Positions 12,771 through 25,700 of a stretch of DNA of 64,000 nt are shown here, in pieces. A program made the position numbers and the translations under genes. The notes beneath the pieces are model-generated. The model had not been told where the DNA came from, searched no databases, and saw only the letters and a list, made by a program, of their open reading frames with translations. How positions within the stretch are numbered: the first letter of the stretch is position 1; every line of letters starts with the position of its first letter. The DNA is from Enoplosus armatus (lineage: Eukaryota; Chordata; Actinopteri; Centrarchiformes; Enoplosidae), in assembly GCF_043641665.1 (NCBI RefSeq), contig NC_092199.1, positions 19,596,860-19,660,859 on the forward strand, in the 5' to 3' direction.

Positions 12771-15700
12771 TGTGGTATGTATAAACCGAAGCTAATTACG
12801 GTGAAATTGAAATGTCCTTATTGATCCTCCGCTTAATGTTCAGTCTTTGTTGAAGTTCTATCTCCACCACATGGTGCCCGGTGTGTAGACGCACTGACTC
12901 TGAACACATATTAGGAAGACTGTCCCACTGTGCGGAAGCAACAGATGTGAAAAACTGTTCCTTCCATCTACCACCGAACTACCTCAGGGCAGCGGTTCAT
13001 TTTCAGACCTTGTCATGGAGGTGGGGATTTACATAAAGCTGCTCCGGTACAGCTGTAGTCCCCCCACGGTTCCTAATAGCAGGGAGTCGTGTACTGTGGA
13101 AATGTGGGCTGGGTCTCGGCTTGATCTGGAAAATCTTCTTCGTGGCTTATGGACCTAACGTTCAGTGAGAGACGCGTGACAGGGACAAAAGACCTTGTTT
13201 TCCTTTTGCGAAAAATGGGTAATTTATGTATTTTGAAGTTTGTGAACGCCCTTAACAATATGTTGTGACCCTTTAATGTTCCTATATGAGCATCCATCAA
13301 CTGTATTTGAAGGTGGGAAAGCTTTTCATAAAAACACTGCTGGCCTATTTCAGATTGAAAGGTGGGCAAGTTTGTTATTTCGGTATAAATCCTTGCTGTT
13401 TTTGCTTTATTGTTTGGAAATCTAACCTCTTCTTGTCCTCAGATTATCCCACCTTGCGGACTCTCCTGTTCATTCTCAATTTATTAATTGCAGTAATCCA
13501 CTGATTTTCCTAAACAACGCCGTCATCCAACCTTAATCCTGCGCTGAGTCCATTAAGGTTATTACAGCAAGTTGCCGAACTGTCCAGACACAGTTTTGTT
13601 CACTAACCGAAATTGCTGTTTTCCACTCATATCCTTACACATACACTGTGGACACACATATATATATTCAGGTGAAGTCCATTAGGATATTGTACAAACT
13701 AAATCAAGGTAGTGGGCTGAAATGAAGAGCCAGAGATAGACAGACATCCACTCAGACCCGGTGAGTGGGCAGTGAGGTTGAATTGGGACAGATAAGGTAA
13801 CTGAGGTGAGCTTACAGGACTCCCAGAGACTTCAATAAGTGGGCGACACAGAGAGTCTGTCTTAGCAGGGGGAGGGAGGGTGGCTAAACCTGCCATTCAG
13901 ATGCCATGCCCTTGGAAGGGATTAGATAGATTTCAATGGCATGTCAAACATTTCTCAATCGAATGTCTGAGGACTGGAATTACACTATTTGGTTAGTGAA
14001 GGCAGTTATTAAAAACAGGTCATTAAATTATCACAGATCAAATGTAACATAATATGACGTCTGTTTTCTCCATTGAAATAATAAAACTGAGGTGATTACA
14101 ATTGAGTTTAGTTAGGCTTAGTTATGACATATCCAACGCTGCCTTGTCACCACTGGGTCCAGTATTACCAACACCCTGGTCGTGCATTGTTCAAACCCAG
14201 ATATTTCTGGACATATTCGCTGTAGTTACATGGGGACCATTACCCTATAGGCCACCATGGCGCCCCAAACCCACAGACTGTTACTTTAAACTGTAGTGAA
14301 GAGCTCAGAGTTTCCAAAGATGCCAACAGTGCCAGGGTGGAAATGCACATAAAATGATGCGCAAGACATGTGGAATATTTCCATATTGCCATTGAAGGTA
14401 ATAGTGAGGGTGATACCATACAAAACAAAGCAGTTAAAGTACCATGTAGCTTTAAAGAAGGTATAGCGCATAAAGATTATATTTTAGATGCGATTTGCCA
14501 AGAAATCTAAGTTAGTCTGCTGAATCATTTTTGCCATATTTATCTCCCTGGCATGGTGGGGAGATCGCAACCCCCTTGCCTTTTCATCGATGTAGTGGCG
14601 TGTGATCACTATACATTGCCCCTACACATTTTTCTCTCAGGGGGTGTCTGCCAGCAGAGACCTTTGGGTGTTGAAGGGTTTGTGGTAAGTGCTAACTCCT
14701 TGTGATGTTATCATGGCCAGAAATAGCATCAAAAATTGGGATTTGCTAGATTTAAAATTGAATTTGGAATTTTAGAACCCGTTAGTCTTGATGATGTCAT
14801 GAAAATATGAATTCATTCATTCATTAATGTCTGCAGTATATGAGCGACACTTTCTGGACCCATTAGGTGATTAGCATTTTAAAAAGACAAACATAAACGT
14901 ACATATTTTAATTCATAAATTGAAAAGAGACAACACCGCATTACTCAAATCAACATTGGAGAAACTTTCTGCCTGTTTTTTTTTTGTCTTCCCTTTTTTG
15001 TCTCATTATCACACAGCCTGGGCTTGATTTGTTAAAAGCAAGTTGATGTTTCTCTGTACCCACGCAGCAGATGAGTAAACAGACGTTTAAAGTGTGTCGT
15101 GAAATATTAAAAGTGAGGCAGCGACGTGAAGCGGAGGACAGCATGAGGATGAAGGGTTGAGGGGTAATCGCAAACACTTAGACAAGCAAACACACGGGTG
15201 CAGAGGCTGCACGCACTCGCTGTGAATTACAACATTTATTCAAGCCGTATCTTCTTGCACGCCCATTTTTATTTCACTCCTGTGCTTTTGAAATGCCTGA
15301 AAATTACTTTATCCTCGCTGTGCACGTCAGGCTGACTTAGATTACATGTGGCAAGAGGAATCGCCACATTATTGCTGTCTGGTGTGAGGGAAAGCAGCAC
15401 TGAGGTCTTCACTCACTATCATTTCAATTACCTCCTCAGTGGGACACGCAGTGCAGAAACAAGGGCACTCTCTCAGCATAAAGACGGGGAAATCATACAT
15501 TTTGGCATTATGTTACAGAAGATGTGCTCCTCGTCACCCCTCTTCATCCCCCTGTTCTCTGATGTTTGCTCGGCGTATATGCGAGCTGATGTTTACATGT
15601 CTCAGGGAAGCCAATTAAAAGCTAGCCCGTGGCTAGGCTGCACACGATAAAAGTGCATAAGGTGACACATCCTGAATATATTCATCAGCGCTCTTCTCGT

Positions 15701-17743
15701 AATACACCTGTGGAAGTCATGATGTGCTGATCAAACGTTGTTGGGCCTTGCATGCGTTTGCACATTACGGATTCAGTTCAATGGCATCAATAAAGCTCAA
15801 GTACAGAAGGCGAGTGGTTAATTCATGTGGCCCGAAAGTTATGGACAAATATATTCATAGCCATTGACTCCAGGCGCGCACACAAATATTCCTTTAATAT
15901 ATCCTAACCATTGTCGGCAGGAGCACGCCTGGACTACAGAAAACATACAGCATCTTCCTCCATTAATGCACCGACTTTCTATGTATGGAGTATGGAGCCC
16001 CAAGGAGTTCAAAATGAAATACAAATTCTTTCATTTGAAATCATCACATAACTCGTGTAAAATATATGTGAAACAGCAATTTGTGAAATAATTCAAGGAA
16101 TTAAAACTCAACTCATTATTAAGAAATGTTATTTCATAACAAATGTTTAAGTTTAATTGTACTTGAATTAAATGTAGGGTTTTTACAGTTTGATAGGACC
16201 TCATTTCATTGCATTTCTGCCTTTCAAGCTAATAAACTCAACAACCTCTACCAGATTTGGCCAGTTAGCTGCTGTTAGATGGAGCAGAACAAAGTTAGCC
16301 AGCTAGGCACATGCTACCTACTAGCATGTGCCTAGCTGGCTAACTAGCTTGGTGGGGTTGTGACCTTGGTTCGTTACTCAGCATCATAGTGAAGAGACGG
16401 TGTTAATGGCAGCAGCTAACGTTAGCTGGTTAATTCAGTTACCCCTGGCGTGTTTTGAATCTAAAGGTGTTCGTCAGAGAAAGACTGTGTGAAGAGGCCA
16501 ACAGGGGCTAGCTAACACCGCTAACATCGGCTCTTCACTTTGGTAATAATCTAAGACCACAAGCCGGCCTAGCTAGCTAGCTGGCCAGGTGTCATGAGTA
16601 GCTCTGTTAAATGACGGCCTTAAAAACTAAAGAGGTTTTGTTTCTGTGTGCTGTGTTTATTTACAGCAGTAGCCTCTTGTTGGTTGCTTTGGAATTACAT
16701 TGGCATCGTTTTGTGCTTTAGCTAACAGGAGCTAACTGGCTAAATCTGGCTGTTGTTGAGCTTGCTGGTACAAAAGAGGCAGCAGGGGACATGTGATTGG
16801 CTGAAAGCCAGGAGGGCGGTGACAGCGCCACTGCCATGAAATGAAATTTAACATGAAATAAAAGTATAATTGGTAAAACTGTTGGATAAAAACACACTTT
16901 AGGAAAAATGGCATTTTGAAATAAAAATGATGACCCATGGCATTACGGATAAAATATCACTTCATGATAATGAGTTGAGTTTTAACGATTCCATCATTTA
17001 TGTCACAAATTGTTGTTTCATCTATTCAATTTACCAAATGTATTCATATAATCATTTATTTCATAATTTCTTTTTGATTTATTTGATATTGAACACTTTG
17101 GGGTTCCATATCTAAGCAGTTGTGCGACACGAGCAGTAAATTACTGTGACCTCAGGTACGCACACGCGCACAAATAGACACACAAATACTTTTAGCTTCC
17201 ATGTTCTTTGATGCAGAAACTCACTTTAATAATAGAGAGCTCCCGGCTGTGCCTGGCCATCTTTTATTCATATCCTCTACTCTTTTTGCACTGGGACACT
17301 TTCTGCTGCTTATGCCAGTGACACCAGTGGCATTTTCTAGCTCCGTTGTGAAGCATTTGGAGCCTTCTCAGGAATCTCGGCTAAAGACGGAAGCTGTAAA
17401 GTCTGTGTTTAAATCAGCTGTTAAACTTTCTCGTGAGGTGAGAAGACAGGACGTACGAGTGCTAATTTTATACAGCTCACATTGTTGTAGCTATCAGCTG
17501 AGCTGAGAATGAATCCCGACGTTTGAATCAGGTGAGGTGCTCTGGAAAAATATTTAAACTGCCTCTCCGATTGAGTGACTTGCAAATTAGGAAAATGTGA
17601 GTGTTTACAAGTAAGTGCGTCACGGAGATCATTTCACTTATCATGTTTGGTTTTTTTTTAAAAACACAATTAAAGTGAGTGCATTTGCAAATCAGAGCTT
17701 AGGACTTATAAGACATTTATACATTTATGCACAGAGAATAAAG
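12771..17743. other. Non-coding stretch, no gene seen
   Basis: Contains the 24-bp inverted repeat at 16293 and GCTAGC-rich DNA at 16260-16760. The segment 12830-13100, read on the minus strand, faintly resembles LINE text but not clearly enough to call. Confidence 0.45.
16293..16345. repeat. Perfect 24-bp inverted repeat with 5-nt loop
   Basis: The arms 16293-16316 and 16322-16345 are exact reverse complements (agttagccagctaggcac...), separated by cctac. The surrounding DNA is rich in GCTAGC-type words. It can form a hairpin or cruciform on either strand. Confidence 0.9.
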
Positions 17744-17825
17744 CCCCTAAGGTTGTAGTGCTTCATGGGCTGAACAATGCCAGTCCAGGGTTTGCTCAGC
17801 CTATGAAGCACTACGACCTCAGGGA
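17744..17825 (+). ncRNA. Candidate miRNA-precursor-like hairpin
   Basis: Arms 17750-17773 and 17796-17819 pair over 24 bp around a 22-nt loop. The two non-Watson-Crick positions are both G-U pairs when read as plus-strand RNA, but would be A-C mismatches on the minus strand. The stem can extend a few pairs to cccct/aggg. The 3' arm shares AUGAAGCACU with the miR-143-3p family but its seed differs, so it is not that miRNA. It could instead be a small inverted-repeat transposon. Confidence 0.35.
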
Positions 17826-18359
17826 CAGTATGAAAGTGAATTGGGTGGGGGTCAGAAAAAGGCTAGGGTTGCATCTGGGAGGGTTCGATACTTTCTTTTC
17901 GTACCCCATATTTTTCCGTTTCAAGTCAGCCTTCTCCCTTTTGAGACTTACTCGTTAAAAAAAACAAAAACAAAAAAAACATCTGAAGAACAGTGACATT
18001 GAAAGTGTAGCTTCTGTGTGCTTAGAGGAAAACAAACCTGCCTCAGTGTCAGAGCTTTACTCGTCCCCATCCCAATTCACACGAGTAGTCGCACCGGTGA
18101 CGAATGGGATCACTGTGGGTTTGGAGAAACACAAGCATACATGTGGATCTTTGTCGTTCTGACAGATTAAGCGTTATTACGGGTTTAGAAAGGAGACGGC
18201 GCAATTCAGAGTCATTTCCTGTGTCTGTGTCACTTGGGGGGGGGGGGGTTGCCACTGCCCCGCCCCGGCAGGTGACCAGCGGGGGACCACGCCCACTCAG
18301 GCAGACAGGATGCGTATACCGTTTCATACCGCTGGCGCAGCTTGTAATGCGTCATCTTC

Positions 18360-19010
18360 TCTAATCGGGTATCTTTGCTCATAGTGACGAACCCACTAAG
18401 AATCATCACCAACTCTGTTCCCCCACGTAGCATTTTAGCGGCGGGCAACTTTGCTGTCATTAGTGTTCACACATTACGGTGCTCCTGCTAACCTTTCGTT
18501 TAGTAACTCCTGGTTGAAAAATAGCAGGATGGATTGGACGCGCATTGTTAATGTCATATTCTTCAAATTGCGGGCAATTGCTACAATTATTTACTCCATG
18601 AAGCAGATATGAGGGGTTAAATTGGAGTACATGGGCGGCATGGTGGCGCAGTGGTTAGCACTGGGGCACGGGAGGTCAAAGCTGGTTAGAGCGGGTTGGG
18701 GGGTTTGATCACTATGTTTACAAGCTAGTGGCTAACTTTATCTGTCTGCCAGTAGTTTACAGTAGGTTCATCAGAGCTTTTTATTTCTGCTGGGAACAGC
18801 TGCCTGCTGTGGCTGGAAAAATGGCAAAACTGAACCAGAACAGTAAAAGCGAGGGCTGTAAAACCAAAACAGCGTGAGCGTAAAGATGCTAAAAGGCTCT
18901 GTAGACCTGAGGGGATCAGCATCGTGGGGGGGGGGGGGGGGGGGGGGGGTTGGCCGCTGTGGATTTGTCACTATAAGTGACCCCTTTCACATCACATGTA
19001 GTCATGTAAT
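18360..19010. repeat. Family C interspersed repeat, copies interrupted by G24
   Basis: gctcatagtgacgaacccac at 18379 and the gctggaaaaatggcaaaactg to ctgtaaaaccaaaacagcgt stretch at 18800-18890 recur near 31.7, 37.4 and 44.3 kb. The copy contains a run of 24 G at 18926-18949. Confidence 0.5.
18630..18712 (+). repeat. SINE-like element, second partial copy
   Basis: The segment begins gggcggcatggtggcgcagt and continues ggttagcactggggcac. It is the same tRNA-like head as the copy at 487 but lacks the tail. A degraded box B-like gggggtttgatc lies near 18700. Confidence 0.5.
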
Positions 19011-21959
19011 CATCTAAGTCAAGGGGAGGACATGCAGGTAATATTATATTAATAATGCTGGGGAGAGTGCCTTTTTGAAAAGGTTCAGCCCCCCCCTCCC
19101 CACAATAATTTTCACACGGCCCCTTACAACACAGCCTCGTTTCACACATGCTGGTCTACAAGTTACACTCTCATGAAGGAGGTGCAGTGATGCAATGTAA
19201 ATTCTTTCATTGAGTGTCTAAGGGCTCCAGGGAACAGATTTCTTTTCTTTAACCTTTCTGAGAGTGAAGAGCCGTGTGTTGCACAAAGAGAATTATTCAG
19301 GCTTCTCTAAAGGTATTCTCCCAAAATAGAGTCAAAGAGAGAGGGAGACTGCAAACGCATGTGGGGAAAGTGTGTGCGCGTCAGACAATGCATATGGGCA
19401 TACCATGCAAATGTGTGAATGCGCGTGCTTTGGCACAGTATTTGCACATGTGGGGACGGGGGGGGGCGGGGTTATGCATGCCCCTCGGGTAACAGCGAGC
19501 AGAAGTAGTAGGACAGGGACAGACAAGGCCTAGACGACTAGAATAAATCCACTGAAATATGCAGGCAGGGAGAGAGCGCGAGGCAAAGAGCACCTTTACC
19601 TGCTTTCATTTTCTTCCTGTCGTCTGTGGGGACCAGAGGCCGAGATGAAAACAGGAAATAGAGGGGATGAGAGAAGGAAGAGGGTATGGAGTCACGTCCC
19701 TGGATGCATGGGGGTGGGGATGGCTGAGAATAGACAAGAGATGGCTTGGGCGGCTCAGGGGCCACCCGTGGCCTCTAAAGCAGCACTGGTTGCCTCTCTA
19801 CCTCTCTCACTGTTTCCATGTGTGTCTCGCCCTGGCTCTGTCGTTTTCACTTTCTGGCCTGGGGTCAAGAAAACTTTGGAAATATTAAGAACTTCAAATG
19901 TGAAGCTAATGTTATCTGTATGTCAAGCTGTCTGGAAAAAAAGGGACAATACAGAAATGCTCCATATTAAAATCCAACAAACTAAAGGCTATGCTAACAA
20001 ATGCATTACACCTGGGAGTTAAAGCATCGAGGGTATAGCAATTTCATTGTTTCCGATTCCCATGCATCACTAATATAACAGCGCCCCCTCATCATTTGCA
20101 TGAAAACTTTTGGTTAGCAATCTTCCCAGTGTCTTCTTGTAACACTTTAAATGGGATTTCTGGTTCATTGCAACTTAGATTTTGAGTGTGAAAGTTAATT
20201 ATTGAGCTTGGAAACAGTAGTTTGACAAAAATATAAATATATATATATTTGGAGATTTTTCCTATCAGTACAAATAACATTGCTGTAAAGAAAACTCGAC
20301 AATGACATTTTTTTAAACGCTCGAGTGCAAAATATACAAATGTACAGGGCAATGCAAAGGATTCACAGTGTGCCAGACATACATCGCCATCCTAACCTTA
20401 ACCCATGCTGGAATATTCCACTGCTGGGATGGTGAAGAGCTTTCATAGCTAGCTAGTCCTGCACCACCTTCTCCTAAGAAAATCTGGAATGAGCACCAGT
20501 GGAGCACAACAGCCACTGACATGATAAAGGGTTTAAGGTACGTCCTGCTTTGCCACCTGATTTTGAAGCCCTGTTTTTAAAAAGGGGGTCAAAATCTACT
20601 TTTAAGACCAGCGTTATTTCTATTTTGTGCTCACATGGTGCATATTCCTAAATGAATGCGTCTAATCAAATTACCACACAGCAAATGTAGGGACATGTGA
20701 TAAAACTGTGCCTACTGCACAGAGCGTGGGAGGAATGAAAGGGTTCACAGGGGCAAAGCAGCTGTTTTTTGCCCCAGGGGCCCCCTGAGCGGGTTTCCGG
20801 CCATGCCGACCGCTCGCGTGTTTCTTCCTTCATTGGACTTTGTTGCGGCGACATCAAAACGTTGCCATATCTCAGCAATTCAGCAGGAACCATGGCAAAG
20901 CTACCAAAATAACAGTTGAGTTGTGATAAACCAGACCTTTAAGTAGCATTACCAGTAACAGTAACTGCCACCCTGCAATATCATGTGCTGTGGTTTAAGG
21001 AGGGGGCAAACAAAATGTCATTACAATGAAAACCACTCAGTCAGATTCAGCGAGCTGCAGCTTCGCACAGTCTTTATCAAAGCGGCAGCTAAACGCTGCC
21101 CGTGCTTCCAGCCACAGCATGTTGTGAAGCACTTCACTGCTCCGACACACAACGCTGCACTTAAGACACAAAATTAATTTCCAAATCGCAAGATTGTGAG
21201 ATGATCAGCTTAGCGCATCCCCAGACATCCAGTCGGCCTCGGCGCGGTTATATTGGATTTGGCGTCTCAGAACTGATAAATACGAGAGGGTGTGCTGATA
21301 CTGTGGATGTGAGTCTTTTTGTCAAATATTTCTGAGTTTTTCTTTTTTTGTTTTTTTTTTTTTAAGAGGCAGGCCTTTCAGCCCATTCCTATATTCATAG
21401 CGCCGTCTAGTCCTTTGTTGCCCTTTTCTTATCCTCCCCATATGTACTGTCTGCAGTGCATCCATTTATCTGCAGAGCATGACGCTACGTACGGGGGGGA
21501 GAAAAAAAAAGAAAGAAAGTTTTTTGAAGGGAATTGGATTTATGGCCTGGATTTGGGTTGTGTTGCAATAACAGCCCTACCTCCATCTTTTGTTAAAAAA
21601 AAAGAAGAAGAAGGCATGCGAGTTCAGTGAAAACTCTATTAGCTGTCGGTGGGAGCTAAGGATTCATACATAAGTGAGACACACAGCAGCCAGGACTGAG
21701 TAACTGGCTCTGGGACTTTTCATGTGCAAAATGATATTGCACCTTAAATGAGTTCACACGGCCTTCGTTTCTCCGTCTCGCCTGGGACTTGGGCCGATGT
21801 CGCTCTTTGGTCTATATTTTTCCCATGGGTGGTGTCTTGAGATTGTGGTGCGACATGGAATTTTATTTCCAATGGGCTTCATATCCTTGCATGTAAATCT
21901 TGTTAACCTAACCCTAACCCTCTTATTCTGGTGAAGAACCAAGCACCGACCTCTGGGTC
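19011..21959. other. Non-coding stretch, no gene seen
   Basis: Unique DNA with short poly(A/T) and G runs and a short telomere-like phrase at 21904-21921. No gene signals. Confidence 0.45.
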
Positions 21960-22560
21960 TAAAAAAGGGAAGCCAATGTGGAAGTGCCGTAAACCTGCAT
22001 TCTTTCCAATGGCCAGCAGGTGTGGGGGCGACTACGCTGGTTCCAAAAAGTAGTCCGATTGTATAGAAGTCTATGAGAAAATGACCCTCACGTCTCTACT
22101 TATTACCTCAGTAAACATTTTCCCGATGAGTTCGTGGTCTCAATTGCTGTTTTCAAGTCTTCTTCAATACAGCATGATGTTCAATTTTGTAAATGATGGT
22201 CCCATTTAGAGTCAAATAAACGATAAAGCAGGGTATGCTTTAGGGCGTGGCTGCCTTAGGATTGACAAGTTGCTACCAACGCGGCCTGTCAATCAGGACA
22301 GAGGCGTTCCGCTGTACTAAAAGATACTCTGAGCAGTCGCCTGTCTTTTTTTCTTTTTTCCCCCTCCCAGTAAGTACATTTACAAGCTAACTTTGTCAGC
22401 AGCGAGCCAGGAGCCAGGTGCAGATCCCCATCTCCACCCTCTCGTCCAAATATGGTCACTTCTGTCCCCCCCAAAAAACAAGATGGCGACAGCCAAAATG
22501 CCAAACTTGAGGCTTCAAAACGGTAGTCCACTAACCGATGGGTGACATCACGGTGTGAAG
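21960..22560. repeat. Abundant perciform interspersed repeat
   Basis: It contains gccaatgtggaagtgccgta, gtccgattgtatagaagtct, cagtaaacattttcccgatg, tcttcaatacagcatgatgt and gataaagcagggtatgcttt, ending near gatgggtgacatcac. I recognise this order from a very common non-coding perciform repeat. Confidence 0.6.
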
Positions 22561-22681
22561 AGCCCAAAACACTCCCACACACTGTTTCTCAGATGTTTTA
22601 TCCAATTGGCAGTGTCCTTTTTATTTATTAGTTTATTTTGTGTGTGTTTCTGTTTGACTATTGGTGTATATACACAGCCCT

Positions 22682-22709
22682 CCCCCCCCCCCCCCCCCCC
22701 CCCCCCCCC
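22682..22709. repeat. C28 homopolymer
   Basis: 28 consecutive C, followed by gccgcctcccc. It is the longest homopolymer in the window. Confidence 0.9.
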
Positions 22710-25700
22710 GCCGCCTCCCCACTCACCTAATCCTTTTACCTCTCTGTGAAAGCGCTCATGTCATCCCTGTCAAGCCATTCAGGTTGACAGTTCAAGGTTG
22801 AACATCGACACAGAAACAGCAAGTGGAGTGAAGGTGGGGGGGGGGGGGGTCTGAGCATTGAAGGCAGTTTGCGTGTGACCTACACTTTCTAAAGCGCCGA
22901 CGGCATTGAAGTAAAACGCAGGATGTTATTTCACCTGAATGGGATCTCCTCCAGCCTCCCTCCTCCGCACTCCCGGTGCTCAGAGCGGAGGTTACGGTGG
23001 GTTTAGCCACAAACACAGCCATTGTGTCGTGCCGAGATAAATAATGCTCAGTTCGGGATTGGTTTCACACTCAAGCGCTCTGATTTGATTAAACCGCAGC
23101 CTCTCCCGACAACGAGCACGCCGCATGCAGCATCCTTCAAATGTCTCCCAGCTGAGGTAACTGATTTCGTGGGCGTAGGTATGCCGCAGAATATCTGACA
23201 TCTGGGCATTTAGAAGCATATTGATGTCCTACTTGAGGCCTAACTGAAGCTTTTTACAGTATGTGGAAATTATTTGTCTGGGGGAAATCATATTTTTTCG
23301 CCAACCCCCAGCAGTCCTGATCAATGCTGCCCTGTTTGTAACCTCTCCCTCAAAACTTGATGCGAACGAGTTTCAAAAAATATGCTGTGAAAATAACACA
23401 GCTTTGAACGTCTCTCACTTTGAAGGCTACAACTTACACCTACAGCAGAAGACAGGTGGCATCAAAACACGGAGCGAAATATATACTGTATATTTTTTAC
23501 TAAGAGGAGCAGACTCTTTTCACACATTTCCCTCTTTGTCAGCAAGTTCTTTTATAAAGGCAGACAACAGGGCACCCTGGCAGCATTCACATGTACAAAC
23601 ACAAAATGTCTTCAAGTCCTCGACTTCCACAGTTCTTTTCTTTGTCTGTCTTTCTCTTATTCACCCACTCCTCAGTGGCTCCTTAATGCTTGAAGTTCCT
23701 CTCACACACCGTCTGCACCTCAGAGGAGCTACGGGAGGTATTCTTTTTTTTTGCAAAAGGTGAAGGTCATCATTATGCAAAAGGCAGAATTTTCCAGGCG
23801 CCATGCATTATTCCAACTTTTCAACATTTACGCCCCTTTATTCTTGCAGTTATTTCTGTCCCTCTTTAAACTCGCGCAACCTGACTGCGGTGCTGAGGAG
23901 CCTTGTTCCGGACCTCTGACTCACTACCCCCTTATCTGTGATTTGTGGAGCGATTCAAACAGACCTGGTGTCGCGCTCGCTGACGGAACAAGCTCCAGGG
24001 ACCGCAACCACCGGCAAGGGAGAGATGGAGGCAGCCAAAGGCATCGGTAGGCTACTTTTTGATAGCGTTCTTGAGGCTGTAAGTAACTGTAACTCTGCTG
24101 TCTAAAAACCACAGCTAGAAGATCCCTTCAAAAGCCTACATTTGATCATTTCTGTGTTACTGTTCCACTGTCACAGAAGTTTGACTCAAATCCTTTAATG
24201 TGTGGGCTGCCCGGGTAAAGATTGGCCAGAGAAATACCTGACAAGGCCCTTTGCCTGCCTTTCCCTCTATGAAGACAGACACTGAAAGACATACTGTCCT
24301 GTATGTGAGACACAATCCAGCAGATTGGCTCACCTGCGCTGGTGCTAGTCTGGATAAACAACTCACCATCAAAGTACTCTGACCTCGTCCCTCCCCAGAA
24401 GGAGGAGGCGCCAACCTCAGCCCAGCAGGGAGTGGGGAGTGACCATACTAACCACAGCAGCAGGTGATAGCATTAGCTTTCAGGTGAGCAAGCCAATAAA
24501 TTCAGTGTAATAAACGGGCTCACGTGCAAAGCGTCTACATCGCAGTTGGCATGTGTGTTTTCCAGATTCGGCCAGTTCAGATTAAACTGAATTAAACATT
24601 GCCGCCTGCAATTTGGCTGGTAGCGGTTGTCCTGTGTGCTCATGATGTTTCGTGTGTTTTCTTTATCCAGATGAGGCGCCCAGATGCAGATTACATTTCA
24701 TCGTGAGATATAAACGGGATCACTGACAGTTGCTGTGCACCCGGCCAACCAATTATATCAGTGTTATCACAACACAGGGTTCAAAGCTCAGCGTGTACAA
24801 ACAATGCGGGTTTCTGCCAGCAATCGCGGCCTCTCGGCTCATCCCGCTTCCACAGGACATCATATTTAACTGAGTCCACATTAGGTGAGTACAGCCTCCC
24901 ATTTATTATGATAGAACGTCGCTGACAAATCCAAAAGAGGACGCACAAGTTTTATTTCCTCTACCATCTGGGTTCTCTCTAGAGAGCAGCACCCTCTGTG
25001 ATGACCCCAGGTTTTTATTCATGGAGGAATAACGATAGCAGCTTACGGAGATAACCTCTCAGTCAGCGCAGGGAAAGTATATCAAAGCAAAGAGCGTTGG
25101 CTTGGTGCACCGACTAATACGCTTGACATCGCCAAGAAGACTGCATGAGACACGGAGTTCAGGCGTAAATTCTGCAAGGGAAAGAAAAGACACCTTCTAA
25201 TTTCATTTCACATTGGCCCACAGCTCCCGGAATCCAGTGGGTGTCATTCTAATGTGCGGCCCGATCGTCTGAATCGCGGGTGTCGCATGTCGTACGGAAT
25301 TGTTCTTTGTTTATAATGTTTATAATGTTTTCGATTTCAAAGCACAGTACATAACAATCAAAGTGTAGACAGAAATGATAATGATTACAACGACATTGTG
25401 TTAGCTTTCATTACAGTAAATATATGCCTATGTTTAGGACTGGGCGCTATGGGAGTTGGCGGGAGCATCAATGCATAGAGCAGAGCACATTATATATACC
25501 CGCAGAAACATATGCATGATTGAAAGGGAGCCATATGCAATGCATACACACACACATACATACATACATCGCAATATTTGCTTACGCATGAAAGAACACC
25601 TGCTAATTGGTGACAGTATTAGTCAGGGGCAACAGAGCGGCACATCCACACATTGCGCAAATAGATAGGTTGTTTCTGTGCAGACTGTCGAGGCGCATTT

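Noticed and set aside
12830..13100. Possible LINE C-terminal text on the minus strand
   Set aside because: Resemblance is faint and no catalytic box or tail is present.
17750..17819. miR-143 assignment for the 17.75 kb hairpin
   Set aside because: Ten bases are shared with miR-143-3p but the seed and precursor differ, so only a generic hairpin call is kept.
21904..21921. Telomere-like cctaaccctaaccct; similar short phrases near 34395 and 61290
   Set aside because: Only two to three units each, too short to call interstitial telomere arrays.
23263..23763. 166-codon plus-strand open frame
   Set aside because: No recognisable domain, no coding-like composition and no flanking exons; such lengths occur by chance over 64 kb in six frames.
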